DNA of 64,000 nucleotides from Allokutzneria sp. A3M-2-11 16 (GTDB lineage: Bacteria; Actinomycetota; Actinomycetes; Mycobacteriales; Pseudonocardiaceae): assembly GCF_024213555.1 (NCBI RefSeq), contig NZ_JANAVO010000001.1, positions 1,054,001 to 1,118,000 on the forward strand. The letters are read 5' to 3'. Every line of letters starts with the position of its first letter. The first letter of the stretch is position 1. Made by a program: the position numbers and the translations under genes. Below, piece by piece: positions 46,204-54,934 of this stretch. A model generated the notes under the pieces. That model had not been told where the DNA came from, did no database searches, and worked only from the letters and a program-made list of their open reading frames with translations.

Positions 46204-47397
46204 CTACTGCTGGCCGGGCCACCCCTGCTGCTGACCCGGCTGGCCGGGCTGCTGCGGCTGCTGACCCCACTGCTGCTGGGGCTGCTGCGGAGCCTGCTGG
46301 CCCCACTGCTGCTGCGGCTGCTGCTGCTGTTGGGGCTGACCCCACTGGCCCTGCTGCTGGGGCTGCTGCTGACCCCACTGGCCCTGCTGCTGCCCCCAGG
46401 CCTGCGCCTGGTGGCCGCCGCCCCCGCCGATGACCGGCGTGCCGATACCGGCGGCGGTCTGCGGGAGGAACCAGATCACGGCGAGCGCGGAGTTGAGGAT
46501 GATCCCCACCCACACCCCGCCGCCCATGACCGCGCCCAGCATGATGGCGACGATGATGCCGATCGCCGCGATACCGGCGGCGGCGCCACCGGCGATGAGC
46601 CGGCCCTGGGCCTTGCACTTGATCCCGGCCCAGAAGGCACCGAACGCCAGCAACGGGTACAGCGCGATCTGCACGAACGCGAGGATGAGCCCGAAGGTGA
46701 GCGTGCCGGAGCTGGGGAACGACCTACCGGCGATCCGGCCACCGGAGAACGAACCGAGGCTGCCGATCGCGTCCATCGCGGCGAACAGGCTCGGCAGCTG
46801 GGTCAGCCCCAGGATGAGACCGAGACCGCCGATGACGAAGCTCGCCCACGTGGCGATCGCCAGGAACGGCGGGCCGTTGGACGCGGCGGGCTGACCCCAG
46901 CCCTGCTGCTGCGGGTGACCCCACTGCTGCTGCTGGCCCCACTGGCCCTGCGGCTGCGCGCCGGGCTGCTGCTGGGCGCCCCAGGCCGGCTGCTGGAAGC
47001 CGCCGGAGGGGGTGCCGGGCTGCTGCGGGGGCTGCTGACCCCACTGCTGCTGCGGCTGCTGGGCACCCCACTGCGGCTGCTGCTGGGCGCCGGGCTGCTG
47101 CCCGTAGCCCTGCTGCGGCTGCTGCGCGGAGGCACCGCCCGCGACCACCTGGGTCGCGTCGGAGGACGCGTCGGCAGGCGCCGCCTGCTGCTGACCGGAC
47201 GGCGACACCACCTGGGTCGCGTCCGAGCCTTCGCCGGGGGAACCGCCGAGGGCGGAGGTGATCCCCTGGCCCTCCTGGCCGGCGCCATGCGTTGTCGTGG
47301 GGAGGTCTCCCGCGGCACCTCCCTTGTTCTCGTTGTTCTCGCCTGGTGCCTGCTGGCCGCCCTGGTTCTGGTTCTCGGGCGGCTGAGGAGCGGTCAT
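46204..47397 (-). CDS. Pra-like membrane protein with Gln/Pro/Trp-rich tails
   Basis: A 397-residue protein. About 165 N-terminal residues and 85 C-terminal residues are low complexity, built on variants of QQPQQQWGQ; the two tails flank a core of about four membrane helices (FLAIATWASFVIGGLGLILG; LILAFVQIALYPLLAFGAF; GIAAIGIIVAIMLGAVMGG). It stands between cbs and metB like the mycobacterial proline-rich antigen gene (Rv1078), so it is probably its counterpart. Both tails would be on the cytoplasmic side if there are four helices. The function is unknown. Confidence 0.75.
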   Translation of the reverse strand: MTAPQPPENQNQGGQQAPGENNENKGGAAGDLPTTTHGAGQEGQGITSALGGSPGEGSDATQVVSPSGQQQAAPADASSDATQVVAGGASAQQPQQGYGQQPGAQQQPQWGAQQPQQQWGQQPPQQPGTPSGGFQQPAWGAQQQPGAQPQGQWGQQQQWGHPQQQGWGQPAASNGPPFLAIATWASFVIGGLGLILGLTQLPSLFAAMDAIGSLGSFSGGRIAGRSFPSSGTLTFGLILAFVQIALYPLLAFGAFWAGIKCKAQGRLIAGGAAAGIAAIGIIVAIMLGAVMGGGVWVGIILNSALAVIWFLPQTAAGIGTPVIGGGGGHQAQAWGQQQGQWGQQQPQQQGQWGQPQQQQQPQQQWGQQAPQQPQQQWGQQPQQPGQPGQQQGWPGQQ

Positions 47398-47509
47398 CGG
47401 GTTCCTACCCCCTTGGCCTGGCCGGTAAGTCCGTGGGCGGCAACGCTAGCGGATGCTCCGAACGGACGAGAGGCGCATTGGCTGTGGTCGGATGTGTCGA
47501 TCTTCACGG

Positions 47510-48880
47510 TCAACGGCCGGCGAGGAAACCCAGCACGTCCTGCCGGGTCACCACGCCTGCCGGTTTGCCATCCTCCAGCACCATCGCTCCGTCCGCATCG
47601 GACAGTGCCTTCATCGCGGTGCTGATGGCCTCACCGGCGCCGATGGTCGGCAGCGGCGGGGACATGTGCTGTTCGACGCGGTCGGTCAACTGGGCGTTCC
47701 CGGTGAACAGGGCGTCGAGCAGATCGCGCTCGTTGAGCGCTCCGGCGACCTCGGCCGCCATGATCGGTGGCTCGGCGTTCACCACGGGCATCTGGGAGAC
47801 ACCGAACTCCCTGAGCACCGCGATGGCGTCGGCCACCGTCTCGTTGGGGTGTGCGTGCACCAGCTCGGGCAGCGTGCCGTCCTTGCGGCGCAGCACATCC
47901 CCGACGGTGTGGCTGTTCTGGTCCGGCGGCAGGAAGCCGTAGGAGGACATCCAGGAGTCGTTGAACACCTTGGACAGGTAGCCGCGCCCGCCGTCCGGCA
48001 GCAGCACGACGACGACGGCGTCCGGGCCGAGCTTCGCGGCCACCCGCAGCGCCGCGGCGGCGGCCATCCCGCAGGAGCCGCCGACCAGCAGGCCCTCCTC
48101 GCGGGCGAGGCGGCGGGTCACGTCGAAGGAGTGCCCGTCGGAGATCGCCACGATCTCGTCGCAGATCTCGCGGTCGTACGCGGTCGGCCAGAAGTCCTCG
48201 CCGACGCCCTCGACCAGGTACGGGCGGCCGGAACCGCCGGAGTAGACCGAGCCCTCCGGGTCGGCGCCGATGATCTGGACCTTGCCGCCGGAGATCTCCT
48301 TGAGGTAGCGCCCGGTCCCGGAGATGGTGCCGCCGGTGCCGATGCCCGCGACGAAGTGGGTGATCTTCCCGTCCGTCTGCCGCCACAGCTCGGGGCCGGT
48401 GGAGTGGTAGTGGCTCTCCGGGTTCTGCGGGTTGGAGTACTGGTCGGGCTTCCAGGCGCCCGGGATCTCCCGCACCAGGCGGTCGGAGACGTTGTAGTAG
48501 GAGTCCGGGTGCTCGGGCGCGACGGCGGTCGGGCAGACCACGACCTCGGCGCCGTAGGCCTTCAGGACGTTGCGCTTGTCCTCGCTGACCTTGTCCGGGC
48601 AGACGAAGACGCACTTGTAGCCCTTGCGCTGGGCGACGAGCGCGAGGCCGACGCCGGTGTTGCCGGAGGTGGGCTCGACGATGGTGCCGCCGGGGCGGAG
48701 CTCACCGGAGCGCTCGGCCGCCTCGACCATGCGCAGCGCGATGCGGTCCTTCACGCTGCCGCCGGGGTTGAAGTACTCGACCTTGGCCAGCACGGTCGGT
48801 GCCAGGCCCTCGGCCAGGGAGTTCAGCTTGACCAGCGGGGTGTTGCCCACGAGGTCGACAATGTGTTCGGCGTACTCCAC
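47510..48880 (-). CDS. cbs: Cystathionine beta-synthase
   Basis: A 456-residue enzyme from GTG 48880, with GAGAGGG upstream. The N-terminal fold type II PLP domain has VEYFNPGGSVKDRIA (PLP lysine), PTSGNTGVGLA and GIGTGGTISGTGR. Two CBS domains (LPELVHAHPNETVADAIAVL; GEAISTAMKALSDADGA) end the protein. It condenses homocysteine with serine, the first step of reverse transsulfuration, and works opposite to MetB. The heme-binding N-terminal extension of animal enzymes is absent. Confidence 0.94.
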   Translation of the reverse strand: MEYAEHIVDLVGNTPLVKLNSLAEGLAPTVLAKVEYFNPGGSVKDRIALRMVEAAERSGELRPGGTIVEPTSGNTGVGLALVAQRKGYKCVFVCPDKVSEDKRNVLKAYGAEVVVCPTAVAPEHPDSYYNVSDRLVREIPGAWKPDQYSNPQNPESHYHSTGPELWRQTDGKITHFVAGIGTGGTISGTGRYLKEISGGKVQIIGADPEGSVYSGGSGRPYLVEGVGEDFWPTAYDREICDEIVAISDGHSFDVTRRLAREEGLLVGGSCGMAAAAALRVAAKLGPDAVVVVLLPDGGRGYLSKVFNDSWMSSYGFLPPDQNSHTVGDVLRRKDGTLPELVHAHPNETVADAIAVLREFGVSQMPVVNAEPPIMAAEVAGALNERDLLDALFTGNAQLTDRVEQHMSPPLPTIGAGEAISTAMKALSDADGAMVLEDGKPAGVVTRQDVLGFLAGR

Positions 48881-49126
48881 CGGTGCTTCCCTCTCAGCTG
48901 TCTGCGCGACCGCGCGCGGGGGGTGCCCGCCCGCGCGGCCTGTGGCGTGCCGAGGGTAGTCGCAGCCACCACCAGCGCGAAGTCCGGTATGGGCGGTCGT
49001 GGCCGACCGGTGCCCCGTTCGGGCCCGATGCGGAACAATCGGCGGCGAGTTCTGCGTCTTCTGGGGGAGTCGGCCGATACTCGTCAGCGGTGGTCGGGGT
49101 CGGCGGGCGGAGGGAGGTACTCGGCA

Positions 49127-50068
49127 GTGGCTGGTCTGCGCGCACTGCGGATCGCGGCGGCGGCCGCCGGAGCCCTCGGCGGGCTCTCCGGCGCTGTGTA
49201 CAGCCTGTTGAACGAGCAGTCTCGGCGGGCGCGGCGGATCATCGGCCTGCCCGAGGCGCCACCGCCGCGGGCGGACGGGGTGTACCTGCCGACCGGCGAG
49301 GGACCGCTGGCACCGGAGGATCCCGCGGTGCCGGAGCCCCCGTTGCTCTTCGCGGTGATCGGCGACTCGATCGCGGCCGGACTCGGCGTGGACACCCCGG
49401 CGGACCTGCCCTCGGTGCTGCTGGCCAAGGGACTGGCCGAGGAGTCGGAGCTGCCGGTCCAGCTGACCACCTACGCGGTCAGCGGCTCGACCAGCCGGGA
49501 GCTGGAAGGGCAGGTGGACCTGGCGCTGCGGCGGCCGCCCGACCTGGCGCTGGTGATCATCGGCGGCAACGACGTCACCACCCAGATCCCGATCAGGACC
49601 TCGGCGGCGCTGCTGGAGAAGCACGTGGGCAGGCTGCGCGCGGCGGGCGCGGCGGTGGTCGCCGGCACCTGCCCGGACCTGGGCGCGGTGCGGCCGATCC
49701 CGCAGCCGCTGCGCTCGCTGGTGCGCTCGTGGAGCCTGCTGCTGGCCAAGACGCAGCACCGCGCGATCGAGAAGGCCGGTGGGGTCCCGGTCCCGCTCGC
49801 CGACCTGCTCTCGCCGGAGTTCCTGACCCGCCCGGCAGAGCTGTTCAGCGCGGACCGCTTCCACCCCTCCGCTGCCGGTTATCTGATCTGCGTCGAGGTG
49901 CTGCTGCCCGCGCTGTGCAGCGCCATCGGCGTGTGGCAGGGCGGGCCGATAGCCGATCCGCCGACCCGGTCGGCCGCGGCGGAGGCGATGCGGCCGAGCA
50001 GGCGGATAGCCGCGCGGATCGAGGCGGCGCGGATCAAGCGGTCGCACCGCCACCATGGGCGTTACTGA
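49127..50068 (+). CDS. SGNH/GDSL-type hydrolase, exported or membrane-anchored
   Basis: A 313-residue protein from GTG 49127, with AGGGAGGT upstream. The N-terminal hydrophobic stretch (LRIAAAAAGALGGLSGAVYS) is a signal anchor. Block I is FAVIGDSIAAGLGV (nucleophile Ser), followed by VSGSTSRE (Gly block), VIIGGNDVTT (Asn block) and ADRFHPSAAGY (Asp-x2-His). It corresponds to mycobacterial Rv1075c, an exported esterase. A basic C-terminus follows. Confidence 0.9.
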   Translation: MAGLRALRIAAAAAGALGGLSGAVYSLLNEQSRRARRIIGLPEAPPPRADGVYLPTGEGPLAPEDPAVPEPPLLFAVIGDSIAAGLGVDTPADLPSVLLAKGLAEESELPVQLTTYAVSGSTSRELEGQVDLALRRPPDLALVIIGGNDVTTQIPIRTSAALLEKHVGRLRAAGAAVVAGTCPDLGAVRPIPQPLRSLVRSWSLLLAKTQHRAIEKAGGVPVPLADLLSPEFLTRPAELFSADRFHPSAAGYLICVEVLLPALCSAIGVWQGGPIADPPTRSAAAEAMRPSRRIAARIEAARIKRSHRHHGRY

Positions 50069-50111
50069 CCGGTAGGGTCGGGGCTGCCGCCTCGGATGAA
50101 GGAGTCCTGCG

Positions 50112-51332
50112 ATGCCAGAAGCCGTGATCGTCGCCGCCGCGCGCTCGCCCATCGGCCGGGCGGGCAAGGGATCGCTGGTCGACGTCCGCCCCGACGACCT
50201 CGCGGCGCAGGTGATCACCGCGACCCTCGGCCAGGTCCCGCAGCTCGACCCGCGCGAGATCGACGACCTGATGCTGGGCTGCGGCCTGCCCGGCGGTGAG
50301 CAGGGCTTCAACCTGGGGCGCGTGGTCTCGGTGCTGCTCGGCCACGACCACCTGCCCGGCTGCACGGTGACCCGCTACTGCGCCTCCAGCCTGCAGACCA
50401 CGCGGATGGCGCTGCACGCGATCAAGGCGAGCGAGGGCGATGTGTTCATCAGCGCGGGCGTGGAGATGGTCTCGCGCTTCGCCAAGGGCAACTCCGACGC
50501 GTGGCCGGACACCCGCAACCCGATCTTCGCCGAAGCCGAGGCCCGGACGCAGCAGGTAGCGGAGCAAGGTGCGGGCCAGTGGCACGACCCGCGCGAGGAC
50601 GGCGCGGTGCCGGACGTCTACATCGCGATGGGCCAGACCGCGGAGAACCTGGCGCTGCTCAAGGGCGTCAGCCGCGAGGAGATGGACCACTTCGGCGTCC
50701 GCTCGCAGAACCTGGCGGAGCAGGCGATCGCCAACGGCTTCTGGGCCAGGGAGATCACCCCGGTGACGAAGCCGGACGGCACCGTGGTGAGCGCCGACGA
50801 CGGCCCGCGCGCCGGGGTCACCTACGAGAAGACCGCGACGCTCAAGCCGGTGTTCCGCCCGGACGGCCGGATCACCGCGGGCAACTGCTGCCCGCTCAAC
50901 GACGGCGCCGCGGCCCTGGTGATCATGAGCGACACCAAGGCGGAGCAGCTGGGCGTCACCCCGCTGGCCCGGGTCGTCTCGACCGGCGTCTCCGGTCTCT
51001 CCCCCGAGATCATGGGCCTCGGTCCGGTGGAGGCGTCCAGGCGCGCGCTGGCGCTGGCGGGCATGTCCGTCGGCGACATCGACCTCGTCGAGATCAACGA
51101 GGCGTTCGCGGCCCAGGTCATCCCGTCCTACCAGGAGCTGGGCATCGACCTGGACCGGCTCAACGTCAACGGCGGCGCGATCGCGGTCGGCCACCCGTTC
51201 GGCATGACCGGGGCCAGGATCACCACCACGCTGATCAACTCGCTGCGCTTCCACGACAAGCAGTTCGGCCTGGAGACGATGTGCGTCGGCGGCGGCCAGG
51301 GCATGGCGATGGTGCTGGAGCGCCTGAGCTGA
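50112..51332 (+). CDS. fadA3: Acetyl-CoA C-acyltransferase (thiolase, FadA3-like)
   Basis: A 406-residue thiolase. The first catalytic Cys is in TRYCASSLQTTRMAL, and the C-terminal half has INEAFAAQVIPS, NVNGGAIAVGHPFGMTGAR (His) and MCVGGGQGMAMV (second Cys). It would cleave 3-ketoacyl-CoA in fatty acid breakdown. Position next to the SGNH hydrolase gene matches mycobacterial fadA3. A nested palindrome follows the stop codon. Confidence 0.95.
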   Translation: MPEAVIVAAARSPIGRAGKGSLVDVRPDDLAAQVITATLGQVPQLDPREIDDLMLGCGLPGGEQGFNLGRVVSVLLGHDHLPGCTVTRYCASSLQTTRMALHAIKASEGDVFISAGVEMVSRFAKGNSDAWPDTRNPIFAEAEARTQQVAEQGAGQWHDPREDGAVPDVYIAMGQTAENLALLKGVSREEMDHFGVRSQNLAEQAIANGFWAREITPVTKPDGTVVSADDGPRAGVTYEKTATLKPVFRPDGRITAGNCCPLNDGAAALVIMSDTKAEQLGVTPLARVVSTGVSGLSPEIMGLGPVEASRRALALAGMSVGDIDLVEINEAFAAQVIPSYQELGIDLDRLNVNGGAIAVGHPFGMTGARITTTLINSLRFHDKQFGLETMCVGGGQGMAMVLERLS

Positions 51333-51357
51333 CCGCACCACACCGGCGGGTTCGGTG

Positions 51358-51477
51358 GTCTTCAAGTACACCCGACCCCCGCTCCAGCAGTCTCAAACCG
51401 CCCCCAACCCCGGAGGCGCGCTCGGGGTTGGGGGCGGTTTGCGGTGATCGAACCGGGGGTTCGGGGTACTTGAAGAC
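51358..51477. repeat. Nested palindrome element, copy 3 (120 bp)
   Basis: Outer arms GTCTTCAAGTAC (51358-51369) and GTACTTGAAGAC (51466-51477); inner arms CAAACCGCCCCCAACCCCG (51394-51412) and 51423-51441, perfectly complementary over 19 bases. It lies between the convergent thiolase and Bax inhibitor-like genes. Confidence 0.85.
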
Positions 51478-51564
51478 TCGGGAACCCTGGCGACGAGAAC
51501 GGCCCCGGTCGGAGTGACCGGGGCCGTTGCGCGTCGTCGTGCGGAGTGCGTCGTGCGGAGTGCC

Positions 51565-52344
51565 TTATTCCTCGCGGAACAGGGCCAGCAGGCGCAGGAT
51601 CTCGACGTAGAGCCAGACCAGCGAGGCCACCAGCCCGAAGGCGGTGAACCAGGCCCACTTGGCCGGGTAGCCCGCGCGGACCATCTCGTCGGCCTGGTCG
51701 AACTCCAACAGCAGGGTGAACGCCGCGATCACGATGAACAGCACACCGATGCCGATGCCCAGCCAGCCGCTGCGGATGCCGAGGCCGCCCGGGTTGAAGA
51801 AGCCCACCAGCAGGTTGGCCAGCATCAGCACACCGGCGCCGATGACACCGGCGACGACCATCTTGGTCAGGCGCGGGGTGACCCGGATGGCGCCCGTCTT
51901 GTAGACGATCAGCATGCCGACGAACACCGCCGCCGTGCCCACCACCGCCTGGAAGCCCAGGCCGGGGCCCGCGTAGCGCTCCACCATCACGGTGATCGCA
52001 CCGAGGACGATGCCCTGGGCCGCCGAGTAGATCAGCGTCAGCGCACCGCTCGGCTTGGGGCGGAAGCACATGAACAGCGCGATGCCGATGCCGACGAGGG
52101 CGGCGGGCAGCGCGAGCCCGAGCATTGCCGGGCCGCTCATCGCGGTCAGCACACCCGCGAGGATCACGGTTCCCAGCGACATCGTGGTCTTGATGACCAC
52201 GTCGTCCACGGTGATCGGCCGTTCGGCGGTGGGGGGCGCCGACGGGTAGGGGTCGTAGCCGGTGGCCTGGCCACCGTGCTGGAACGAGGCGTATCCGCCG
52301 CTGCTCGGCAGGTTGCGGAACGCCGGGTTGCTCGAAGTGCGCAC
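51565..52344 (-). CDS. Bax inhibitor-1 / YccA family membrane protein
   Basis: A 259-residue protein from GTG 52344. The N-terminal 45 residues are soluble and Pro/Ser-rich, followed by seven membrane helices (GTVILAGVLTAMSGPAMLGLA onward). The C-terminal FDQADEMVRAGYPAKWAWFTAFG is the conserved end of the actinobacterial branch. Bacterial relatives include a pH-sensitive calcium leak channel (BsYetJ); the role here is unproven. Confidence 0.9.
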   Translation of the reverse strand: MRTSSNPAFRNLPSSGGYASFQHGGQATGYDPYPSAPPTAERPITVDDVVIKTTMSLGTVILAGVLTAMSGPAMLGLALPAALVGIGIALFMCFRPKPSGALTLIYSAAQGIVLGAITVMVERYAGPGLGFQAVVGTAAVFVGMLIVYKTGAIRVTPRLTKMVVAGVIGAGVLMLANLLVGFFNPGGLGIRSGWLGIGIGVLFIVIAAFTLLLEFDQADEMVRAGYPAKWAWFTAFGLVASLVWLYVEILRLLALFREE

Positions 52345-52730
52345 CTCAGTCCTCCAGGAACGTGTTTCACACCGTCCGCCGAGTACAACGTCGGTCGACG
52401 CGGTGGGGTTCCCGGGACGGTTAAAGGCGACTTTACTCTCGGCGACCGGGCGGCACCCCCGGGTCCGATCAAACGACGCTGATCTTTATTCTTCGATGTC
52501 CGCTGCGCCACATACCGGCGGTACGTGTCGATCTCCAGCGGCCATTCGTGGATCTTGATACGACTGGGTGTACCAGCGAATTAGCCCGAATGTGCTAATT
52601 CACCAACGCAACGCGCACGTTGTCCTCCTCGGGTTGTCGCCCCGACGGTGGCTTGTGACCGGTCTGGGGTGCGGAAACCATCGTCGCGGGTGCCGCACTT
52701 GATCGGCATCAAGATCAACCGAGGAGCCGT
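52345..52730. promoter_or_regulatory. Gap with inverted repeat before surface protein gene
   Basis: A 386-base gap shared by two divergent genes, without a credible gene. GAATTAGC (52578-52585) and GCTAATTC (52594-52601) form a perfect inverted repeat eight bases apart, in an A+T-richer stretch 130 bases upstream of the surface protein gene. It may be an operator. The rest shows no clear promoter to me. Confidence 0.45.
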
Positions 52731-54155
52731 ATGTCTGGCCAACGGCTGGGCCACCGCAGGCTGCTCGCGGGAATCACCGCGAGCGCACTGCTCACCATCG
52801 CCGGATCGCTGGCACTGCCCGCGGTCGCGGGCGCGTCCGGAGAGAAGCTGGGGCAGCACACCGACGCCCAGCCCTACAAGAACAACCCGGAGCCGAAGGA
52901 CTGGCTCGGGTCCTACGACTGGCGCGGCAAGCAGGTGTGGTGCGTGCGCTTCGGGCTCAACGTGCCCGACGACGGCACCGAGTACACGCAGGCGAACGGT
53001 CCGCTGACGAACAAGTGGGGCGAGCCGCTCGGCAAGGACGTCGCGGCCAAGATCTCCTACCTGCTGCTGCGCAACCAGGACACCAGCGCGGCGCACGAGG
53101 CAGCCGCGCTCGCGCACGTGCTGCACGTGTGGACCTCGGGCACCACCGACCCGGGCAGGCTCGACCCGGGCAACACCTTCGACACCGTCGGCTACGACGA
53201 GAAGTTCCACTTCGACCGGCTCACCGAGGAGGCCAAGACCTCCGTGCGGGCGCTGCGCGAGGACGCGGACGCGCACTTCGGGCCGTGGAAGGTCGAGCTG
53301 ACCGCGCCCAAGGGCGACCAGATCATCGGCAAGCCGGGCAAGTGGCAGCTGACCGTGGTCTCGGCGACGGGCAAGCCGGTCGGCGACGTCCCGGTGAAGC
53401 TGGCGGCCACCGACGGGACGCTGGGCGGCGGGGAAGCCGCCCGGACCCCGAAGGACGGCAAGCCGCTGAGCATCGCGCTCACCCCCACCGGCGAGGCGCC
53501 GAAGCTGACCGCCTCGGTGGAGAACCCGAACGCCGACCCGGTGCTGCTGATCCCGTCCAACCCGAAGGCGCAGCAGATCATCACCACCGGTGGGCAGAGC
53601 ACCGCGAAGGCCGAGGCGGAGACCACGGCCCGCACCGCGCCCGGCGTGGTCAAGCTCAGCAAGATCGACGCGGCGACCGCGAAGGCCGTCGCGGGCGTGG
53701 CGCTGCGGGTGACCGCGGCGGACAGGACCTCGGCACTGGTCAAGCAGGACGGCTCGAAGCTCGTCGGCGCGGACGGCAAGCCCGCGGTGCTGCAGACCGG
53801 GCAGGATGGGGTGGTGACCATCGCCGACCTGAAGACGCCCCAGGAGGCGTGCCTCATCGAGGTGGCCCCCGCGCCCGGGTACGAGGAGGGCTTCGACCCC
53901 GCGGCACCGCCGTCCGTGTGCGGCAAGCTCGCTCCGGGGGCGACGCTCGCGCTGACCATGACCAACAAGCCGAACACACCGAAGATCACCGTGCCGAAGA
54001 CCATCCCCGCCGGTGACCTCGGCGACCTGGCCCTGGTCAACGGCGCCACCACGACCAGCGTGGACACCCACGCGCTCGCCGGGACCGGAGTGCTCGGCGC
54101 CACCGCGGGCGCGCTCGGTCTGCTGGTGTGGCGGAGGAGGGACGCGCGCCGGTGA
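52731..54155 (+). CDS. LAGTG-anchored surface protein with SpaA-like domain
   Basis: A 474-residue protein. A signal peptide ends near VAGAS. Residues about 65-140 (VWCVRFGLN, TNKWGEPLG, HEAAALAHVLHVWTSG) resemble thioester domains of surface adhesins, with the Cys but no clear Gln partner. A bacterial Ig-like region follows (KPGKWQLTVVSATGKPVGDV), then a SpaA-type domain beginning VVKLSKIDAATAKAVAGVAL and ending ALTMTNKP. The C-terminus has LAGTG, a hydrophobic helix and RRRDARR, a sorting signal of the LAxTG type. The next gene is a sortase. Confidence 0.82.
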   Translation: MSGQRLGHRRLLAGITASALLTIAGSLALPAVAGASGEKLGQHTDAQPYKNNPEPKDWLGSYDWRGKQVWCVRFGLNVPDDGTEYTQANGPLTNKWGEPLGKDVAAKISYLLLRNQDTSAAHEAAALAHVLHVWTSGTTDPGRLDPGNTFDTVGYDEKFHFDRLTEEAKTSVRALREDADAHFGPWKVELTAPKGDQIIGKPGKWQLTVVSATGKPVGDVPVKLAATDGTLGGGEAARTPKDGKPLSIALTPTGEAPKLTASVENPNADPVLLIPSNPKAQQIITTGGQSTAKAEAETTARTAPGVVKLSKIDAATAKAVAGVALRVTAADRTSALVKQDGSKLVGADGKPAVLQTGQDGVVTIADLKTPQEACLIEVAPAPGYEEGFDPAAPPSVCGKLAPGATLALTMTNKPNTPKITVPKTIPAGDLGDLALVNGATTTSVDTHALAGTGVLGATAGALGLLVWRRRDARR

Positions 54156-54889
54156 TGGCGAAGGAACAGGCGCTCTACCCCAGCTGGTCCGGCCGAGGTG
54201 CTCGCACCAAGGCCGGTATCGGCCTGTTCGTCGTCGCCGCGGCCGCGGTGGCGATGGGGATCGCCGGACTGGACCTGCGGACCTCGGTCACCGGTGAGGC
54301 GGTCGACTCCGCGGAGCGGCCGCCGGTGCGGCTGCTGCCGGGGACGGACCTGAGCGACTCCACGACGAGCGTGCGCCGCTGGGGCCTGCCCGGCGGGGTG
54401 GTGAGCGCTCCGGCGCCGCCCGCGCCCGAGGCTCCGGCGCCGTCCGGGCAGAAGCCGGGCACGGTGCGGTTACCGGGCGGCGGCACGGCGACGTTGGTGC
54501 GCAAGGAGGTCGGGCCCGACGCGACCCTTCCGGTGCCCGAGGGCGTCCGGGAGGCGACGTGGTGGGGCGCGGGCCTCGGCGCGGCGAACGGGGCGATCCT
54601 GCTGGCCGGTCACGTGAACTTCCGCGGCGCGGTCGGGCCGTTCAACGAGCTGTGGAAGGCCGAGCCGGGTCAGGACGTCACGGTGTCGGACTCCGGCAGC
54701 AAGGTGTTCCGTTACAAGATCAGCGAGATCGTCACGCTGCACAAGAACGAGCTGCCCGACTCCGCGGAACGGCTGTTCTCCCAGCAGGGGCCGCACCGGC
54801 TGGTGCTGGTGACCTGCGGAGGGCGCTGGGTCGGCGGCGATCTCGGTTACAACGAGAACCGGATCGTCGTCGCAACACCCCAGGTGTGA
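54155..54889 (+). CDS. Actinobacterial sortase (class F/E type)
   Basis: A 244-residue membrane-anchored transpeptidase. ATG 54155 overlaps the preceding stop by one base. An N-terminal helix (GIGLFVVAAAAVAMGIAGL) precedes a Pro-rich linker and the catalytic domain: the His in ILLAGHVNFRG, the Cys in LVLVTCGGRW and the Arg in NENRIVVATP. Direct coupling to a gene with a sorting signal suggests a dedicated enzyme-substrate pair. Codon 106 is a TTA. Confidence 0.88.
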   Translation: MAKEQALYPSWSGRGARTKAGIGLFVVAAAAVAMGIAGLDLRTSVTGEAVDSAERPPVRLLPGTDLSDSTTSVRRWGLPGGVVSAPAPPAPEAPAPSGQKPGTVRLPGGGTATLVRKEVGPDATLPVPEGVREATWWGAGLGAANGAILLAGHVNFRGAVGPFNELWKAEPGQDVTVSDSGSKVFRYKISEIVTLHKNELPDSAERLFSQQGPHRLVLVTCGGRWVGGDLGYNENRIVVATPQV

Positions 54890-54892
54890 CGA

Positions 54893-54923
54893 CGGGCCGG
54901 AGTCCACTGTGGACTCCGGCCCG
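54893..54923. terminator. Terminator between sortase and sugar dehydrogenase genes
   Basis: CGGGCCGGAGTCCAC pairs perfectly with its 15-base complement around a single central T. Its core is an exact copy of the 13-bp palindrome GTCCAC(A/T)GTGGAC. Confidence 0.85.
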
Positions 54924-54934
54924 CGTTCGCCCCG

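Noticed and set aside
45734-46234. Plus-strand frame opposite metB start
   Set aside because: Composition is a shadow of the minus-strand split gene, which has a believable membrane helix and ribosome site.
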